From: Albula goreensis
Taxonomy: Eukaryota; Chordata; Actinopteri; Albuliformes; Albulidae
DNA length: 64,000 bases
NCBI GenBank assembly: GCA_022829145.1
Contig: CM040764.1
Span: 4,673,552 to 4,737,551 of the forward strand
Direction: 5' to 3'
Shown: positions 45,148-57,830 of the stretch, in pieces
How positions within the stretch are numbered: the first letter of the stretch is position 1
How the letters are laid out: every line of letters begins with the position of its first letter
Position numbers and translations under genes: made by a program
Notes under the pieces: generated by a model
Told to the model about the DNA's origin: nothing
The model's input: only the letters and a program-made list of their open reading frames with translations
The model's database searches: none

Positions 45148-46560
45148 GCGACAAACACACTACCAGGAATTGTTGACTCGCACCTACACCCGGAGGTGTG
45201 TTTCTCTGGAAAACTGTCTGCTGCTTTGGTTACAGTATCGTCATGGTTTACTTATACAGATCCATACTTGTCAGATCAGGTGCATAAAGAATAAAGAATT
45301 TCTTGGCACTACTTCTCTGGGGGTGGTGTCCTGCGGAGACATTGACATGCTAATTTAACTGCCTGTCTCTCAACCAGATCAATCCAATTCAGTGTAAATT
45401 GCTGTTAGAAAGCAACAATGGCTGGTATTTCCTTTATCATGTATTGGGAGTAATAGAGAATTCTTTTACTCCTTAGATGTTTATTGTGCCCTTATAACCA
45501 TATCTTAGGACATGGAAAAAAATCCATACTTTGGTGGAATTTTGCAGCATCGGGAGAAAATATTAAAATTTAACATTGTAACATCTGTTTGAATTCATGT
45601 GTGTATGACAGGCATGAATCCATTCACATTCACTTGTAAATGGGTGCGATTTCTTATATCGTTAACTCCGCTCTTTGAATCACTAAAACCTACTAAAAGT
45701 ATTTGTCAAACACAAACATGGTATGTTCCCCTAAAATTAATCACATGTAGGGTTGATAATACAAGCTTTGTATGTGTGAAAACTACAGCTCTCAGAAACA
45801 GAAAAAAGTATATTTATATAATATTATTCATTTGTAGTAGAGTTTTGATACAACTTATTGTAATGTGTGCATGTGACCAAATATATGTATACCTGTGTGG
45901 TGTGTGTGTCTGTGTGTGACAGTAATATATGTACGTGTGCATGTTTGAGCATATATGTGTATTGTGTGTGTGTGTGCGCGTGTGTGTGTTGGGGAAGGGG
46001 GTGCAGTGTGTGATCAGGGCTGATGGGTGGGTAGCTATGCCCCAACCCCCTTTGTGCCTCGCTGAAAGAGGAAATTGCTGCATCTCTCCGCATTACCATG
46101 TCAATGGGAGCCAGTTGAACCTCAGCGACTGCCACCATCAAGGGGCTCCCTGCTGTCACCAGCATTCTCTCCCTAATTGGAATTTTCCCCCACAACAAAA
46201 AGAGCAGCACGCCAAGGCCCAGCTCGCCCACTCTCTCCATCCAGGCACGATGGTGCCAATCTAAGCACCAACTTAGCCTGCCAAGTACTGGAATGACTGA
46301 CTGTGAGTGTGTGTGTGCATGTGTGAGATTATGTATGTGTGCTGAAAGAGTAATTTACATTCTCAAAAAGTCCCCCTCTCCATACCCCCACACTGACTAT
46401 CATGCAAATTCAGGAATTTAAAAATGTTTTAAACAATAACAGATTTACCTAATCAGTGCGGTATCTGCCTGGATGAATGCACACATCTACTTGCGTACGC
46501 TTCTTGTAGACACCCTAAACTAAACAAATATAAGTATCTTATGATTCAAACATTTTTGCA
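45148..46560. other. Intergenic DNA without a recognised gene
   Basis: The stretch contains a GT microsatellite near 45,895-45,990. A moderately GC-rich, repeat-free block at 46,020-46,260 could be conserved non-coding DNA but cannot be tested here. Confidence 0.4.
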
Positions 46561-46569
46561 TGTGATCCA

Positions 46570-46790
46570 TGTCTAGCTGTCCGTTTAGAATATTATTTAA
46601 GGTATGTGTATATCTTGTTTTTTATTCTCTCGGCCTCAGTACTTTATTCCATTGTATCTTTATTGTATTCAAATTTACCAGACTGCTATTACAATCTAAT
46701 TTCCCTTCGGGGATGAATAAATTCATCTGTCTATCTATCTATCTTTCTATCCATCTATCCATCTATCTTTCTATCTATCTATCTATCTAT
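46570..46790 (+). mobile_element. LINE-type 3' tail with (CTAT)n microsatellite
   Basis: TTTCCCTTCGGGGATGAATA precedes a tetranucleotide run of CTAT (about 46,725-46,790). This resembles the 3' end of common fish LINE/SINE copies, which finish in a CGGGGAT(C)AATAAA-type motif and a tandem repeat tail. No coding part is visible. Confidence 0.5.
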
Positions 46791-48580
46791 ACAGGATATT
46801 AACTGAGACATTTGAGGTTAGGTTTGGTCTGTGTGTTATAATAGTTTCACATTCCCAAAACAAAATACAGTTTCACATTCCCACATGTTAAATTTTGTTT
46901 TCTGTCTCATCGATTTGCATGCTTCGTCTGCTTAATTATCAGATCTTCTGAGGCGCTTATCGACAAGTCGTCTTTGCTACAGCATTCATTCAAGATGGGG
47001 ACATAAGACAATGAGCACCGTCTGATTCAGAAGCTTCACTTACACATCAGGAGAGAGTGTCTTTAACAATGCGCGTACTGATGGATGGAGACTCAAATCT
47101 CAATGACAAATAAAACAGCCAAAGCAGTGGATAATACATTTGAAAGGTTCTGCTCCGGCAGTGTTGTCTCATTACAGAACATATTCCAAATAATAGCTAT
47201 TGACAAAAGATATACATGCAGACGTGCCAAATCCTAGATTCACATTATGTGCCAATTATGAAAGCAATGGCCAGTAAAAGGCACGGTAAAAAAATGAATA
47301 TGTATGTTCAGATTGCATTAAACAACTGCATGTCAAACAATATGATACAATGTGTATGTCTGCATGTGCATGTGTGTGTATCAGAAAATACACTATGTAG
47401 AGACATACAGAACTGTATCTTCTTATCAGCGAAACCAAATGCCCCTTGTCATGCAAGAATGCTTTGTGTGCTTACAGCTATCATATCAGCTTACACAACA
47501 CACTCAATCACAGAAAAAGGGACAAATATAGAACAATGAGGGGAATGATCATCTTTAAAAATGACAGGAACTGGCTGTAGACAGATCTCTTCCCCAGGCG
47601 ATGCCATACGGCCTGTATGAGGGACTCCATTGTGGTTTTTCTCAGAGCTATTTTGTATCCTCAGGTCCCAACGGCCTTTGGGAGGCCGCAGATTGAATTT
47701 GCATGCAGCCAACGGTCCGCGGCGCGGTCAATAACGCCGGGGCCCCCGGGGCCTGCTGGAGAACAGGCCCAGTGCACGATTGCCATCTCTAAAGCAATTT
47801 ATCACCTCCAACCCCCCACCACCGGCGGCCAGCAGCGCTCATTTCCCTAACCAAATCTGCCCTTGTGAGAGGCTGCAGCCGGCTGCTAATAGGACACAAA
47901 GCTCAACCTCCCCTCCCCAACCGACAGCTGCAACTGTCCTCGAATTACCGTTCTGTTATCGATTTCCGACGGGACTGACTTATGTGGCCTTAACGACAAT
48001 GTCTGTAGCCCGACCCCACCCCACCCCCCACCCCAAACATGCACCTTTTCAACATTTATGTTTCTTTGTCTGCCTTTCTGTATTTGGTTTAGCTACACAA
48101 AGATTCAATCGCTGCTAGTAAAGAATTTTCACTGTAGGGAGAGAAATGGTACCATTTTATGGTTTCTTGTAACACAACACAACAAACCATAGTTTCGTTT
48201 TGTCTCTTATACCCCTTTTATGCCAAAGTCCAGGGTGTAACCCTGGATATTGAATTCAAGTTTGACCTGTGTTGATACAATTGATATTAAACCACATGTG
48301 GAACTAGTGTGCTGTTTCCATTTGGATAGAACTTGGGTCAGCAAATTTATTTCAGTACACCTCACATCCGAGAAGGGTTGAAGTGTTTATGAAGCTTAAC
48401 TAAGAATGACAATTTTTCACATAAACTTAAACTAAGTTGTGGTGAAAGTATGGTGCTTCTCAACAGAGAAATTGTTTAAATTCTGTCAGATTCTGTCAAC
48501 ACTGGCGAACACTGTTTATGTAATGCCAGAACACGCCGTAAATACACCCTGGGTGAGACCCAACCTGGGTAGCCTCTTCT
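46791..48580. other. Intergenic DNA with a GC-rich block
   Basis: No gene was recognised. The block at 47,650-47,900 is GC- and CpG-rich and holds ATTTGCAT (47,697-47,704), a POU octamer. Confidence 0.4.
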
Positions 48581-48581
48581 C

Positions 48582-48622
<41 letters not shown>
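48582..48622. repeat. (CA)n microsatellite
   Basis: Uninterrupted AC run. Confidence 0.97.
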
Positions 48623-48626
<4 letters not shown>

Positions 48627-49660
48627 TATTTTTATTTGCTAAGCACCACATTCTTATCCAGATTGCATCTGAACATCGGTATCTTACAGTCATAGTCTAT
48701 GAATTCCAAGTATGTTGTGTGTTCAAGAATAGTGAAGATGTGGGCAATCAGAGACCCTTGCATAAACCTTTCAATAGCACAATCTGTCGGCTCTCGTCTG
48801 GTCAAAGAATAGATTTTCTTCTGCAGCACAACAGATGTGTTTGTGGCAGTAAACTTTTAGACGCGCTTCTGGAAACTGATCTTCACAGTCAGTTTTACTT
48901 TTCTTTTTCGGTGCTCTCTGTGAATAAACATACAAAAAGACAAGCCGTTTCTTCGTTGGAACATCTGAGGCAACTGTCAAAACCATGTGACGAATTCTAA
49001 TAACGTGGGTCATGGAAGTCACAGTATGGACTCTGCATATTTCTCCAGCCAATGACCTAAGAAAGATGAGGCAATAATGTTTTCAGTATCAACAAAGTCT
49101 ACAGCGGTACGCGGGTTGTTTCATTCTGTAATTTCCATTTATCCGTTGCTCAAATACCACTGGACTCTCCAGCAGGTGATGTTTCCAATAAAGGCCGCTT
49201 TGTCTTCGGTGATCTCCATGACGTCTGCCCTTTAAATTCTGGCGTCTGTAATTTAGCGAGAAGCATCCCTCCGGGCCGTGGCCTTTAAAGACAGGTTACA
49301 TTTTCTTTTTTTTGCCTTTATATTAAAGCCGAAAGTGGGCTGTAGGCATTGAGCGCATCAATCAACTAGCGCAGAACAAAGCCTCGCTATGTGTCCTCAG
49401 TAAGAAGATGCGAGACACATTCTGACATTTAAACGGAAAACAGCGCCGTTCCGGCTACTCTGTCATCCGGCCCATATTGTTACACAGATAGTAAATATTA
49501 AATTCTTAAAAACTCACGCTAGTCCAATTATTTATGAGCTGAGGTGATCTTCGGAGGCACTTTGTGTATATAACGGAAGTAATTTCTTGTGTCCTACCTC
49601 AGAACACGCTTACTTTTCAGATCCTGAATTGTAAAAAATGCACCTTTTTGTTCTGATCAT
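48623..49660. other. Intergenic DNA without a recognised gene
   Basis: Only unrelated short open frames are present, with no family motifs and no mobile element that I can name. Confidence 0.45.
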
Positions 49661-49692
49661 CGGACCGGAATCTTAAAAAGGGGAAATCTGAG

Positions 49693-49878
49693 TATATAAA
49701 CTGGGCCAGCGAGCGGGGCCTGTCTTCACTCAGGAACTGAAAGGTCGAGCATTCCTTAATGTCAGTGTTGCAGAAAAGCGTTTAAAGTTGTAAAGCATAA
49801 TTACCATAGCTAGTGCCGGAAAAATCACAAAATAAACAGCTTTTGTTTGGCCCACAACATAATTGCTTTGGGACTGAG
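49693..49878 (+). promoter_or_regulatory. Orphan TATA-type promoter and possible first exon
   Basis: TATATAAA at 49,693-49,700 sits in GAGTATATAAACTGGGCC, with a GC-rich segment and TCTTCACTCAGG about 30 bases downstream. A donor GACTGAG|GTGAGTGCC follows at 49,878. No coding sequence follows that I recognise, so it could start a non-coding RNA or be chance. Confidence 0.3.
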
Positions 49879-52800
49879 GTGAGTGCCATCGTTTTACTGT
49901 TTGGGCAGCAATTCTCTTTCTTCACATGTTTTGGAAACAAAATGTTTCCTAAGGTCTTGGAAAACATTCCCCCCCTTCCCTCCGATTTAAAGTTTAGCTT
50001 GTATTTGCTCTCAGCTAATCTGTTTAGAGTACCTACACACTTGGTACCCAGCTCAATTACTCAGTGTAATCGTATCAATAAATTGACTGATCAAGTAAAT
50101 TTGCAATTATTCATTGTTTTTAAGTAATGTCAGAATGGATAAAGAAATACCAATGATTTCCCATATAAGATGACATTTTTATGTCCAGTTCGCAGTTGAA
50201 CATGTATAACTGTAAATGTGTAAAATCTAATTCGTTTACAGAGAATTTAAAGATGTTCCCAAAGCTCTAAAAACCACTTACTATAGCTCCAAACACAAGT
50301 AGCTTCAAAACATTACATTTAATGTAATATATGAAAATTACAGCGGAGGAGCTGGAGTTCAGACTGTCCAAATAAGGAGTGTAAACCTTCCCAGAGATCA
50401 TCAGATTAGAGTCAGTGACAGCGGTTTAACGTAAACAAACAAACACCCATCGCCTCTAGTCTCGTGTGACAGCTGCACCTGTGAACCCTGGCAGTCTGGC
50501 AACCTTTCACCAAACGCATTGTGTGCACGGCCAACAGCAGCCTTGGGCATGCCTGCACCACAGGGAATTCTGGGAATGAGCCCTTTCTGACCTCCCCCTG
50601 CAGCTGAAGTTTGGTGAGGAGTGGGCCCGGCTCGTCGCATGGTTACGCTTCGTGTCCAGTTGTCGGAACCGTTTAAGAAAATTCCTCGACCTCTAGCCTT
50701 ACGAGTCAGGCCTTTTTATATCCATAAGAGCATAATGACTGGTAGTGAACGCACCGTTTTTGCCAATAGACTGCCCAAATTGTGGGTGGAGCCCTATTAA
50801 ACATCATCAACAATCTGACATGAAACAATTTCTAAAAGCCATCCAATGAAAAGTGCGTCAGGAAGTGCAGTGTGCAAACGAAAGCTACATTACTCTTTGA
50901 ATTAGTTGGTAAGCTGCCATCTTTCTGCCTTCCCTTCCCCAACACCTGTCTAGCTCTGCTAGTGGGGCTCACTGAACTGAATAGAGGTCTAACCTCCCCC
51001 CCCCCCCAAATTCCATTCTCAATTTGCATTCCATGTGCAGCTCTTGTGGAAGCAGGTGGAAGTCACTCTGTCATAAGGACTCCATGCCACGTCATTCTCT
51101 ACAATGGAGCGCTTGTGCAAACATGGCAGTTGGAATTGTTGTTGTAACTATAACAACAGTCCGACCACTAGGGGATGAGGAAAGGCAGGTGGGGGAGGGC
51201 TGATATGTATGCTATTTATTAGGGGTTATGCTAATAGCACGTATTATCCATTTATTTTCTTGCTCTCTGCAGCGTTCTCCAAGACTGCTAGCTGAATGCC
51301 TTTGGTTTTTTATGTGTTTTTTTTTTTACCAATGATAAATGTAAGTCATAGTCATGTAGTCAAGTTTAATGCTAACCTTATTGAAGTCATAAAGACCTGG
51401 ATATTGATAACAGCATCATTATGCTAATCCTAGGTGCATTCACAGAATTGTTTCATACCCTATTCATTTTACTGGTCATTCCATAACTGCGGTTTGCATT
51501 TTTGTGGTTGTACTGCACTTAAATGCCGTTGGCCACCAAATAACTCATTGTTATGAGTTTTTTTCTTTGCTGAAATACCATTTCAACTAGGTGTAATCCA
51601 GCAAAGCTGAAAACAATTTACAGCAATCCATTTCTAGATGAAATGTATTGTGAAACACGAAAAACAAATAAGAAAATTATTGTGGTGTTTCCAAATGTCT
51701 TACATAACAGTTGCAGAAAACGACTGCAGCTCCACAACAATAAAAGCTTTATCCAAAAGTTTTCAAAACTTCTCGAAATGCTTACATCAAGCTGCCAAAC
51801 ATGCGCAATGAAGCGATTTGCTTAGCCAAATATTCTGAGAATCCAAGCAGGACCAAACCGGCAGAAACCAACTGATCTCAAAAGCAAAGATTTTGCTTGG
51901 GAAAAGGAAAAGTGTCACAACCGTAATCAGGTACCGCCATTTGCTTCGGTTCTCCGAGGCCTGTGACCTGCTGTCCTGCCCATTGTTTGTGTGGTGACCA
52001 CCTGTGCTGACGTACCTTCTTGCGTGGGCATTCTCCCTGTCACCATGTGATGCTGTGACCTGTGTGAACCCCCTCCCCCCCCTCCCCCACACACACACCT
52101 GCTAGCCCCTACCCCAGCAACACAGTCTAATGCACACAGATAACAGAGCCAGTATTTGTAAGTTAAGCATGGGCATTTTGCGGTCTGAATCATCTAATGC
52201 AATACAAATAATGATAACTGCTAACAAAAGGAGGGACCTTGGTAATTAAGGGTAAAAGGTATAGGCAGGTGCGCTTATCCCTCTCCCCCCTGTGTCTATG
52301 TACGTCCCTGCACCAAACCCTTTCACCCTTCCCGGCTGAGCGAGGCACCTGCGTTAGTGGTTAAGGTGTGGTTTACTCTTCATTATGACCGCAGCGGCAG
52401 ATGTTCCAATGGAACAGGTGTGGCTAGGACTGCAGGAGCAGACTGTCTCACAATAGCCTGCTGACTGAGTTATAGCAAAGGGATAATGAAGCAGATAAGC
52501 CTGGCAGGAAGTGCGCTACACACCTGCACACAAAGAGTAGTGGGTGCACGCACGCACACACACACACACGCACACACACGCACACACACGCACAGCAAAA
52601 CCAAGCAATTCACAAACGCACATATATATGCATGCACATTCAAATATGTCGCATGGTAAGACTCAGGTTCCTCCAGGTAGCTATGCCATGCCCCATTGTT
52701 CTAACTCTAATCTGTCGGGAGCTCTCCCCTTAAACCATTTCAGTGAGCTTTTTTCTCGTATTAACACTATGAATCTAGTTCTGGAACAAGACATTCCTTG

Positions 52801-53797
52801 CCACTACCGGAGGTAGTGAACAAAAAAAAAAAGATTTGTGAAGGACACCCGCTGTAAAAATGATTTTATGCCAAAATAAAAATGTTTTGAATCATCTCAG
52901 CAGTCATTCATTTCCTGCAAGCTGACAATTTTGCTAATGTACTTATGTCAGAAACCAAGTAGCTTGTTTTCACCAATGTAAATGAGTGTGGAACTCCTGA
53001 GACAAAAGCAGGAGAGGTCGCTGAAAGTTCGGGTCCTAGTCCTCTGGACCTGTATTAAATTGGTCTTTTGGTGTCATTATTGCCATTTTTGGGATCTACT
53101 TTAAGTTACTGTACCGATGTTGGTGGGCTGAGGTTTATCGGACGATATCCATAAAAGTGACATTTCCCGACTGACTCTTTTGACTCACTGCGATATCACA
53201 GTCAGTTTACAGGTTGCTTTTAAACCAGTAACTGAAACCACATGCTGTCGTGGAAATTATTCTGGGAAGAATATATCTGTTTGCTCATATGTATTATTTT
53301 TAGCAATGTAACCTTGTTTTAAAAAAATTTATGCCAACTGGTTCAAAACTGCCACAATTTCGTCCCACCACTATCATTTACAGATGCTGTTTTTGGAAGC
53401 ACAGGCCTATATTTCAGACACCTTTTTATGATTATATGAATAAAAATACACCATGTGATACATTCTGTTCATATCATGGGCCTGATACAAAACTTTTTAT
53501 GGAAGTTTCCATCTTCCTTCAGTATTCCTGTCTGTTCAAAAGGGAACAGGAACAAAGAGAGCCTCTGGGCTTCCAGCATTCTGGGTCTTTGTCCCCGTGT
53601 GGCTGGTTTTGGGCTTCAACTTGTACAAATTATCCTCAATACAACACATTTAAGCAAGAGCTACATTAAGGATACTTCGTTATTTTATTTAATGCGCATT
53701 TTACCTTCATCCAACTGACAGTACAAGGAACTAAAGGCAAAAGCATAAAAGGGTGTAATCCATGAACATGTTACTCAAGTTTTAGGAATTTGCTTAC
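49879..53797. other. Intergenic DNA without a recognised gene
   Basis: The stretch holds a C-run at 50,996-51,007, a C/T-rich tract at 52,068-52,085 and a CA microsatellite at 52,550-52,592. Open frames lack motifs. Confidence 0.45.
52550..52592. repeat. (CA)n microsatellite with CG steps
   Basis: A run of ACACACAC with interspersed ACGC. Confidence 0.9.
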
Positions 53798-53912
53798 CGT
53801 TAACAAAAGTGTTGTGCCTGGATCCTGGATGCTTTGTCAGGGAAGTCAGACCTGTGCTGACAGAGAGTATACTGCTGTACCCTTTGAACTCCTTCCCTTC
53901 TCTGGCCAGGCC
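53798..53912 (-). other. Orphan exon-like segment
   Basis: On the minus strand TCTTTTACCTCAG precedes a 115-base segment, and GTAAGC follows it. One frame is open throughout (starting GLAREGKEFKGYSSILS, ending HNTFVN); the other two hold stops. I do not recognise the peptide. It could be an exon of an unseen gene, an upstream alternative amotl2 exon 11 kb from its promoter, or chance. Confidence 0.3.
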
Positions 53913-56280
53913 CTGAGGTAAAAGAGTAGGTAGAAAAAAAACAATACTTTATTGCTCTCTACAGTCAGGATGATTGAAACCGGTTTAAACTGACACCAAA
54001 TGACATTTTGGCTGATGGTACCATGTTAAACGGCCTGAATCCTGGTTTACTTCATAAAACAGGAATGAAGTTGTTCATATAGTAGTTTAGGGAACGTTCA
54101 TCAAAGACTGCTCAGGTTTAAGAGCGGTTGCTGAATTCCTAAGTGTTCTGAGTGGGTTTAACGAAAACCGCAGAACAACGTCACAAGGGTTAATTGAGAG
54201 ATTTTTCATCATGGTGGATTCTGGGAAGGAGCCCATTTGAAAATGCAAAGCAAAGCAAGCCCTGACTGGCATAGTTACTCTGTGTGCAGTCTAGCATGTG
54301 TTCCGCGGTCATACTCAAACCTGGCTGAGGCCTGCTCATACCCTCTATTCTTTCCCCTCCACGCACCACGCACCCCCTCCCCCCACCCCCCCTTTTCGGG
54401 CCAAAGTATTTGACCGCATGCTAGTGGCGATTTGCTCCCATTGTGTCTGCCTTCCTGCCGGTGGGTGGGGGGGGGGGGCGGCTCGCTCAGCGAACTGCAG
54501 AGGAATGTGGAGAGAGGGCCGTCCGTTCTAAAATTACGGATGTTCCCTGGATTTATGCGAGGCATTCCTGCAGTTTTCTGCCAGACGGCCAAAGAGTGAG
54601 TTTTCCGGCCATAAAAATTCCCAACATCGGCCTTTGGGCCAGAACTGATCACAGCACGGTCAACTCCCAGAAATAGACCCGTCGGAGTGGTCGGACTGGA
54701 CCAAATATCCGAGAGAAGATCCGATAACTAAAAAGTGCGACACAATGCACCCCTGATAGACCCAGGTGTGGTTCAGAGTATCCTGTTACCTGTGATCTCT
54801 TCCACGTGGGCATTTTCTCATCGTCACAATACAATTGTACAGCTACTTATGCTGATATTGACATATTTACTTTTTCATACTGAATTTTTTGGTCTGCACC
54901 ACATAAACCAGTCAATAACATCACAAAGTGCTGTGTGCAAAGTTAAACTTTCGTTTGCTGTGAGAATAAAACTGTACCCATAAACCCATGAGTGAAGAAC
55001 CTTGCAGACTCCACTATCAGCTTCAGGGGAGGCTAGATATTAAGACGAGAAAATCAAATACACTTCATCTCTTCTATGGCATAACCAAATCAAACAAAAC
55101 ATACAGCAATATTTCTTAAGGCATATGTTTTTGTGTTTAAAAATGAAAAGGAACACACCCCACATGACATGTAGTCTCAAGAAACTGAAAGAAAATTACA
55201 CTGAAATCGAAAGTCTGTTTTGAGTGAATTACATGTTCCCCTACAGAGACAATGTGCGTTTAATAAAATATATCCCTTTTTTGCTCAATTTTGTGAATGG
55301 AAGTCATGGAATAGGTGCAAGATTCTGGATCATTTCCATCCAGAAATATTCCCATAGTGAGAAGAAAGCTTACCCACAACAGCAAAGCTTTATCTCAGAT
55401 ATACCCTTACAGGCCTCCTTTTAAGAAACAAAGACCAATTTTAAAAAGCTGGTCTTTAGCTGCATTTTTTAACCTGAGTCATTAAATCGGTGCAGTGAAA
55501 GAACCAGACTAATGCCACTCCCAAAGGAGCATGGGAAAATTGCGGAAGGCCCACTCCCACTTCCTCCAATGGCATACAGCTATAGAGATCCCCCCTCCCC
55601 TCAAAGTTTTTCTCCTGTCTGCTGCTTCAATCAGACAAAGCCCGCATTAGAATGAGCTATTCTTTCCCCGAGAACGACAGGGGAAATGGGCACTTTCACC
55701 TGAGGGCCGTATTTAAGTCCAGAAGTCGATACCACACAATGAAGCGTCAGGATGAGGGGTGAGGGGTGGGAGACTTCTGAAGACGCGACCTTCTGCCGGT
55801 GTCGGAAGGCTCATTGTCTGGTCAAAGTCACCTGAAAGAATTTGTCAAGGTGTCTTTATACCCCCCCCCTCCTGGGAGCTACGTGGTCTGTGTGTCAGTA
55901 GCGGATCAAAGAGAGACCGAGGTGCTGGTTTTGGCCTGGAGACGGGCCGATTTCTGGAGAACAATGCCGGATCGCTTTCTGGGCTTCCGCCGGGAAGCCG
56001 TCTCTGAGGCGCTCGAGTTTCCTCCGCAGCCTCAGGGCGAAACGCAGAAACACATGTTGTGTTTTTGGGGGAAGGGGGGAGGCATAATTTATAGTCTTTT
56101 GGTCCACTTGGCTATTCATAATACAATCCCAAACGTGTGATATGTTGTGACTCTAACACAATGCTAATACAATGCCATTGCACTCCAAACAAAAATTTGC
56201 ACGGCACAGCACCTTCATTCTTCCTCCCTAACAAATATAATGAAATATAAGAAACAGACGACCATGCATTTTAATATGTA
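53913..56280. other. Intergenic DNA without a recognised gene
   Basis: The stretch contains a G-run at 54,466-54,478, C-rich runs near 54,370-54,392 and 55,861-55,870, and a moderately GC-rich block at 55,740-56,060. No family motifs were found in its open frames. Confidence 0.4.
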
Positions 56281-56289
56281 TGTGGATTA

Positions 56290-57830
56290 TGTTACGAGGG
56301 AAGAGAATTGGTTGGAAATTATGGAGAACTGCAACTTCTTGCTGCCTTGCTACATCCAGATAGGTCTCACCAGGCCTACACTGTAGGGACTTAAACTTCT
56401 GTCTACAGGCCTCAGGCTCAACCTCATAGGTTACCGGAACTGTCCGTCTCACAGTGTCATATTCCATACACTGACTGGCATTAGTGCTGCATTGGCCTCC
56501 TGTGCTGTGCCTTCCATGGCACTTTGGACATGTAATGGCCTCTTCTCCTCAGTCCACTCTCGCTCCTTAGCTATTTAATCAAATGCCTCAAAGAACACGC
56601 CAACCTCCTCATGACTAAACTCAGGCATTAGCCTTAAGCATCTTGTCATGTCAAAGTGAGCTTCATGCTTGCATTGTCGCTGACTATTAGACTGTTTTAT
56701 CTTATCCTGTTCCAAAGCTATCCATGCCAGCTCTACCTAGTGCTCCAGTTCAAGATGAGCTTCTTGCTCTTGCCGCTCTACATGGGCCCTCGGCAACTCC
56801 GCCTCCCTCTGGGCTTTCCATTGAGGATTAGGCCAGCGTAAAGCCTGGGAAACTATATCAACTGTTTGGATTTTCTTGATATCCTCATCGATGTCAATTT
56901 CTAAATTTTCAGGTACAGGAATCTATTGGTCGTTTTTCAGCTTTATCAAATCTGCACAGACTAGACTGCGTCCACAAAATGGCTCTACATCAAAATCTGC
57001 CATATGCGCTCCTGAAAAGTAAACAATAACACCAAAAATGGAGGAAGAAAAATCCCCTGCAAAAAGCTACACCAATATCTACTGCAATCAACCAAGTAGC
57101 CACAAACCAACACAGCTTGGCCTCCACAAACAATATCAAATTCAAAAGGTACTCTGGTAGCCAACACTCAGCCCAAAGCAGGCACACAAGAACTGGCTAA
57201 CAGACAAACCCTAATGTTTCACAGAAAAGCATTCAAACACATATCAATACCAAAGCTTATGAAAATCCAGCACTAGGCGAACACCCAGGCCAGACAAAAT
57301 CCAAGGTATTGCCTAACAAGGTAAGGTACTTACCGCAGTCCCAAACTGAAGGGTTTTACCCCAAAACTTGATTATAAAACACAGCCAGAGGCATTAATTT
57401 ACTCAAAAGCCACCAAACAATTTCCAAAAAAAGTTTCCAAAAAAAAACTCTCCTTCAGACCTTGCTTATCCCCATTTAACTTAGTTGAGCAACTTGAACT
57501 GCTAACATACTTGCAAACACACAAAAACTGCTAACAGTGCTAAACAATGCAAAGATAGGAATACCAAAGTTTGCTAACAATGCTAAAGCTTGCTAACAAT
57601 GCTTATAATGCCAAAATGGTAACAACACTACAATGTTAACAAACATAACATTTGTTTAAGGAGTGAAAGCGCCTGACTTGAGCCCCAATTAACGTTACGA
57701 GGAGAGAATAGTTAAGATGGCTACTATTTCCTATCAACTCTTTTCTCCACCAAAAAGGTGTATGAGTGGGTAACAGACAGATTACCACTGGTCTCAGGGT
57801 GACAGAGCTTCTCTGGGCCTTCAGTTTGAC
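56290..57830 (-). mobile_element. Degraded LTR-retrotransposon relic (gag-like)
   Basis: On the minus strand a gag-like region is flanked by two similar sequences: TCCTCGTAACGTTAATTGGG (plus about 57,683-57,702) and CCCTCGTAACATAAT (plus about 56,293-56,307). The first is followed by TGGGGCTCAAGTC, which resembles a tRNA primer binding site after the end of a 5' LTR. The second would then be the end of the other LTR after a large internal deletion. No polymerase is present. A stretch with repeated GCTAACAATGCT lies at 57,500-57,650. The limits of the LTRs are uncertain. Confidence 0.4.
56335..56998 (-). pseudogene. Broken gag-like (SCAN-type) coding relic
   Basis: A start-like ATG at 56,996-56,998 begins an acidic stretch. 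Further on come LMPEFSHEEV, KEREWTEEKRPLHVQ and, in another frame, PEACRQKF and DVARQQE. These match the helical order of the SCAN-like capsid domain found in fish Ty3/gypsy Gag proteins (start with LMP-F, a W near mid-domain, then PEAYRQKFR and a FAR--E motif). At least three in-frame stops and a frame change break it, so it cannot be functional. Confidence 0.6.

Noticed and set aside
44405-45294. Cys/Val-rich and His/Thr-rich frames
   Set aside because: Translations of GT/CA repeats.
51162-51176. Possible CTCF motif CCACTAGGGGATGA
   Set aside because: Mismatches in the invariant GGC part of the core.
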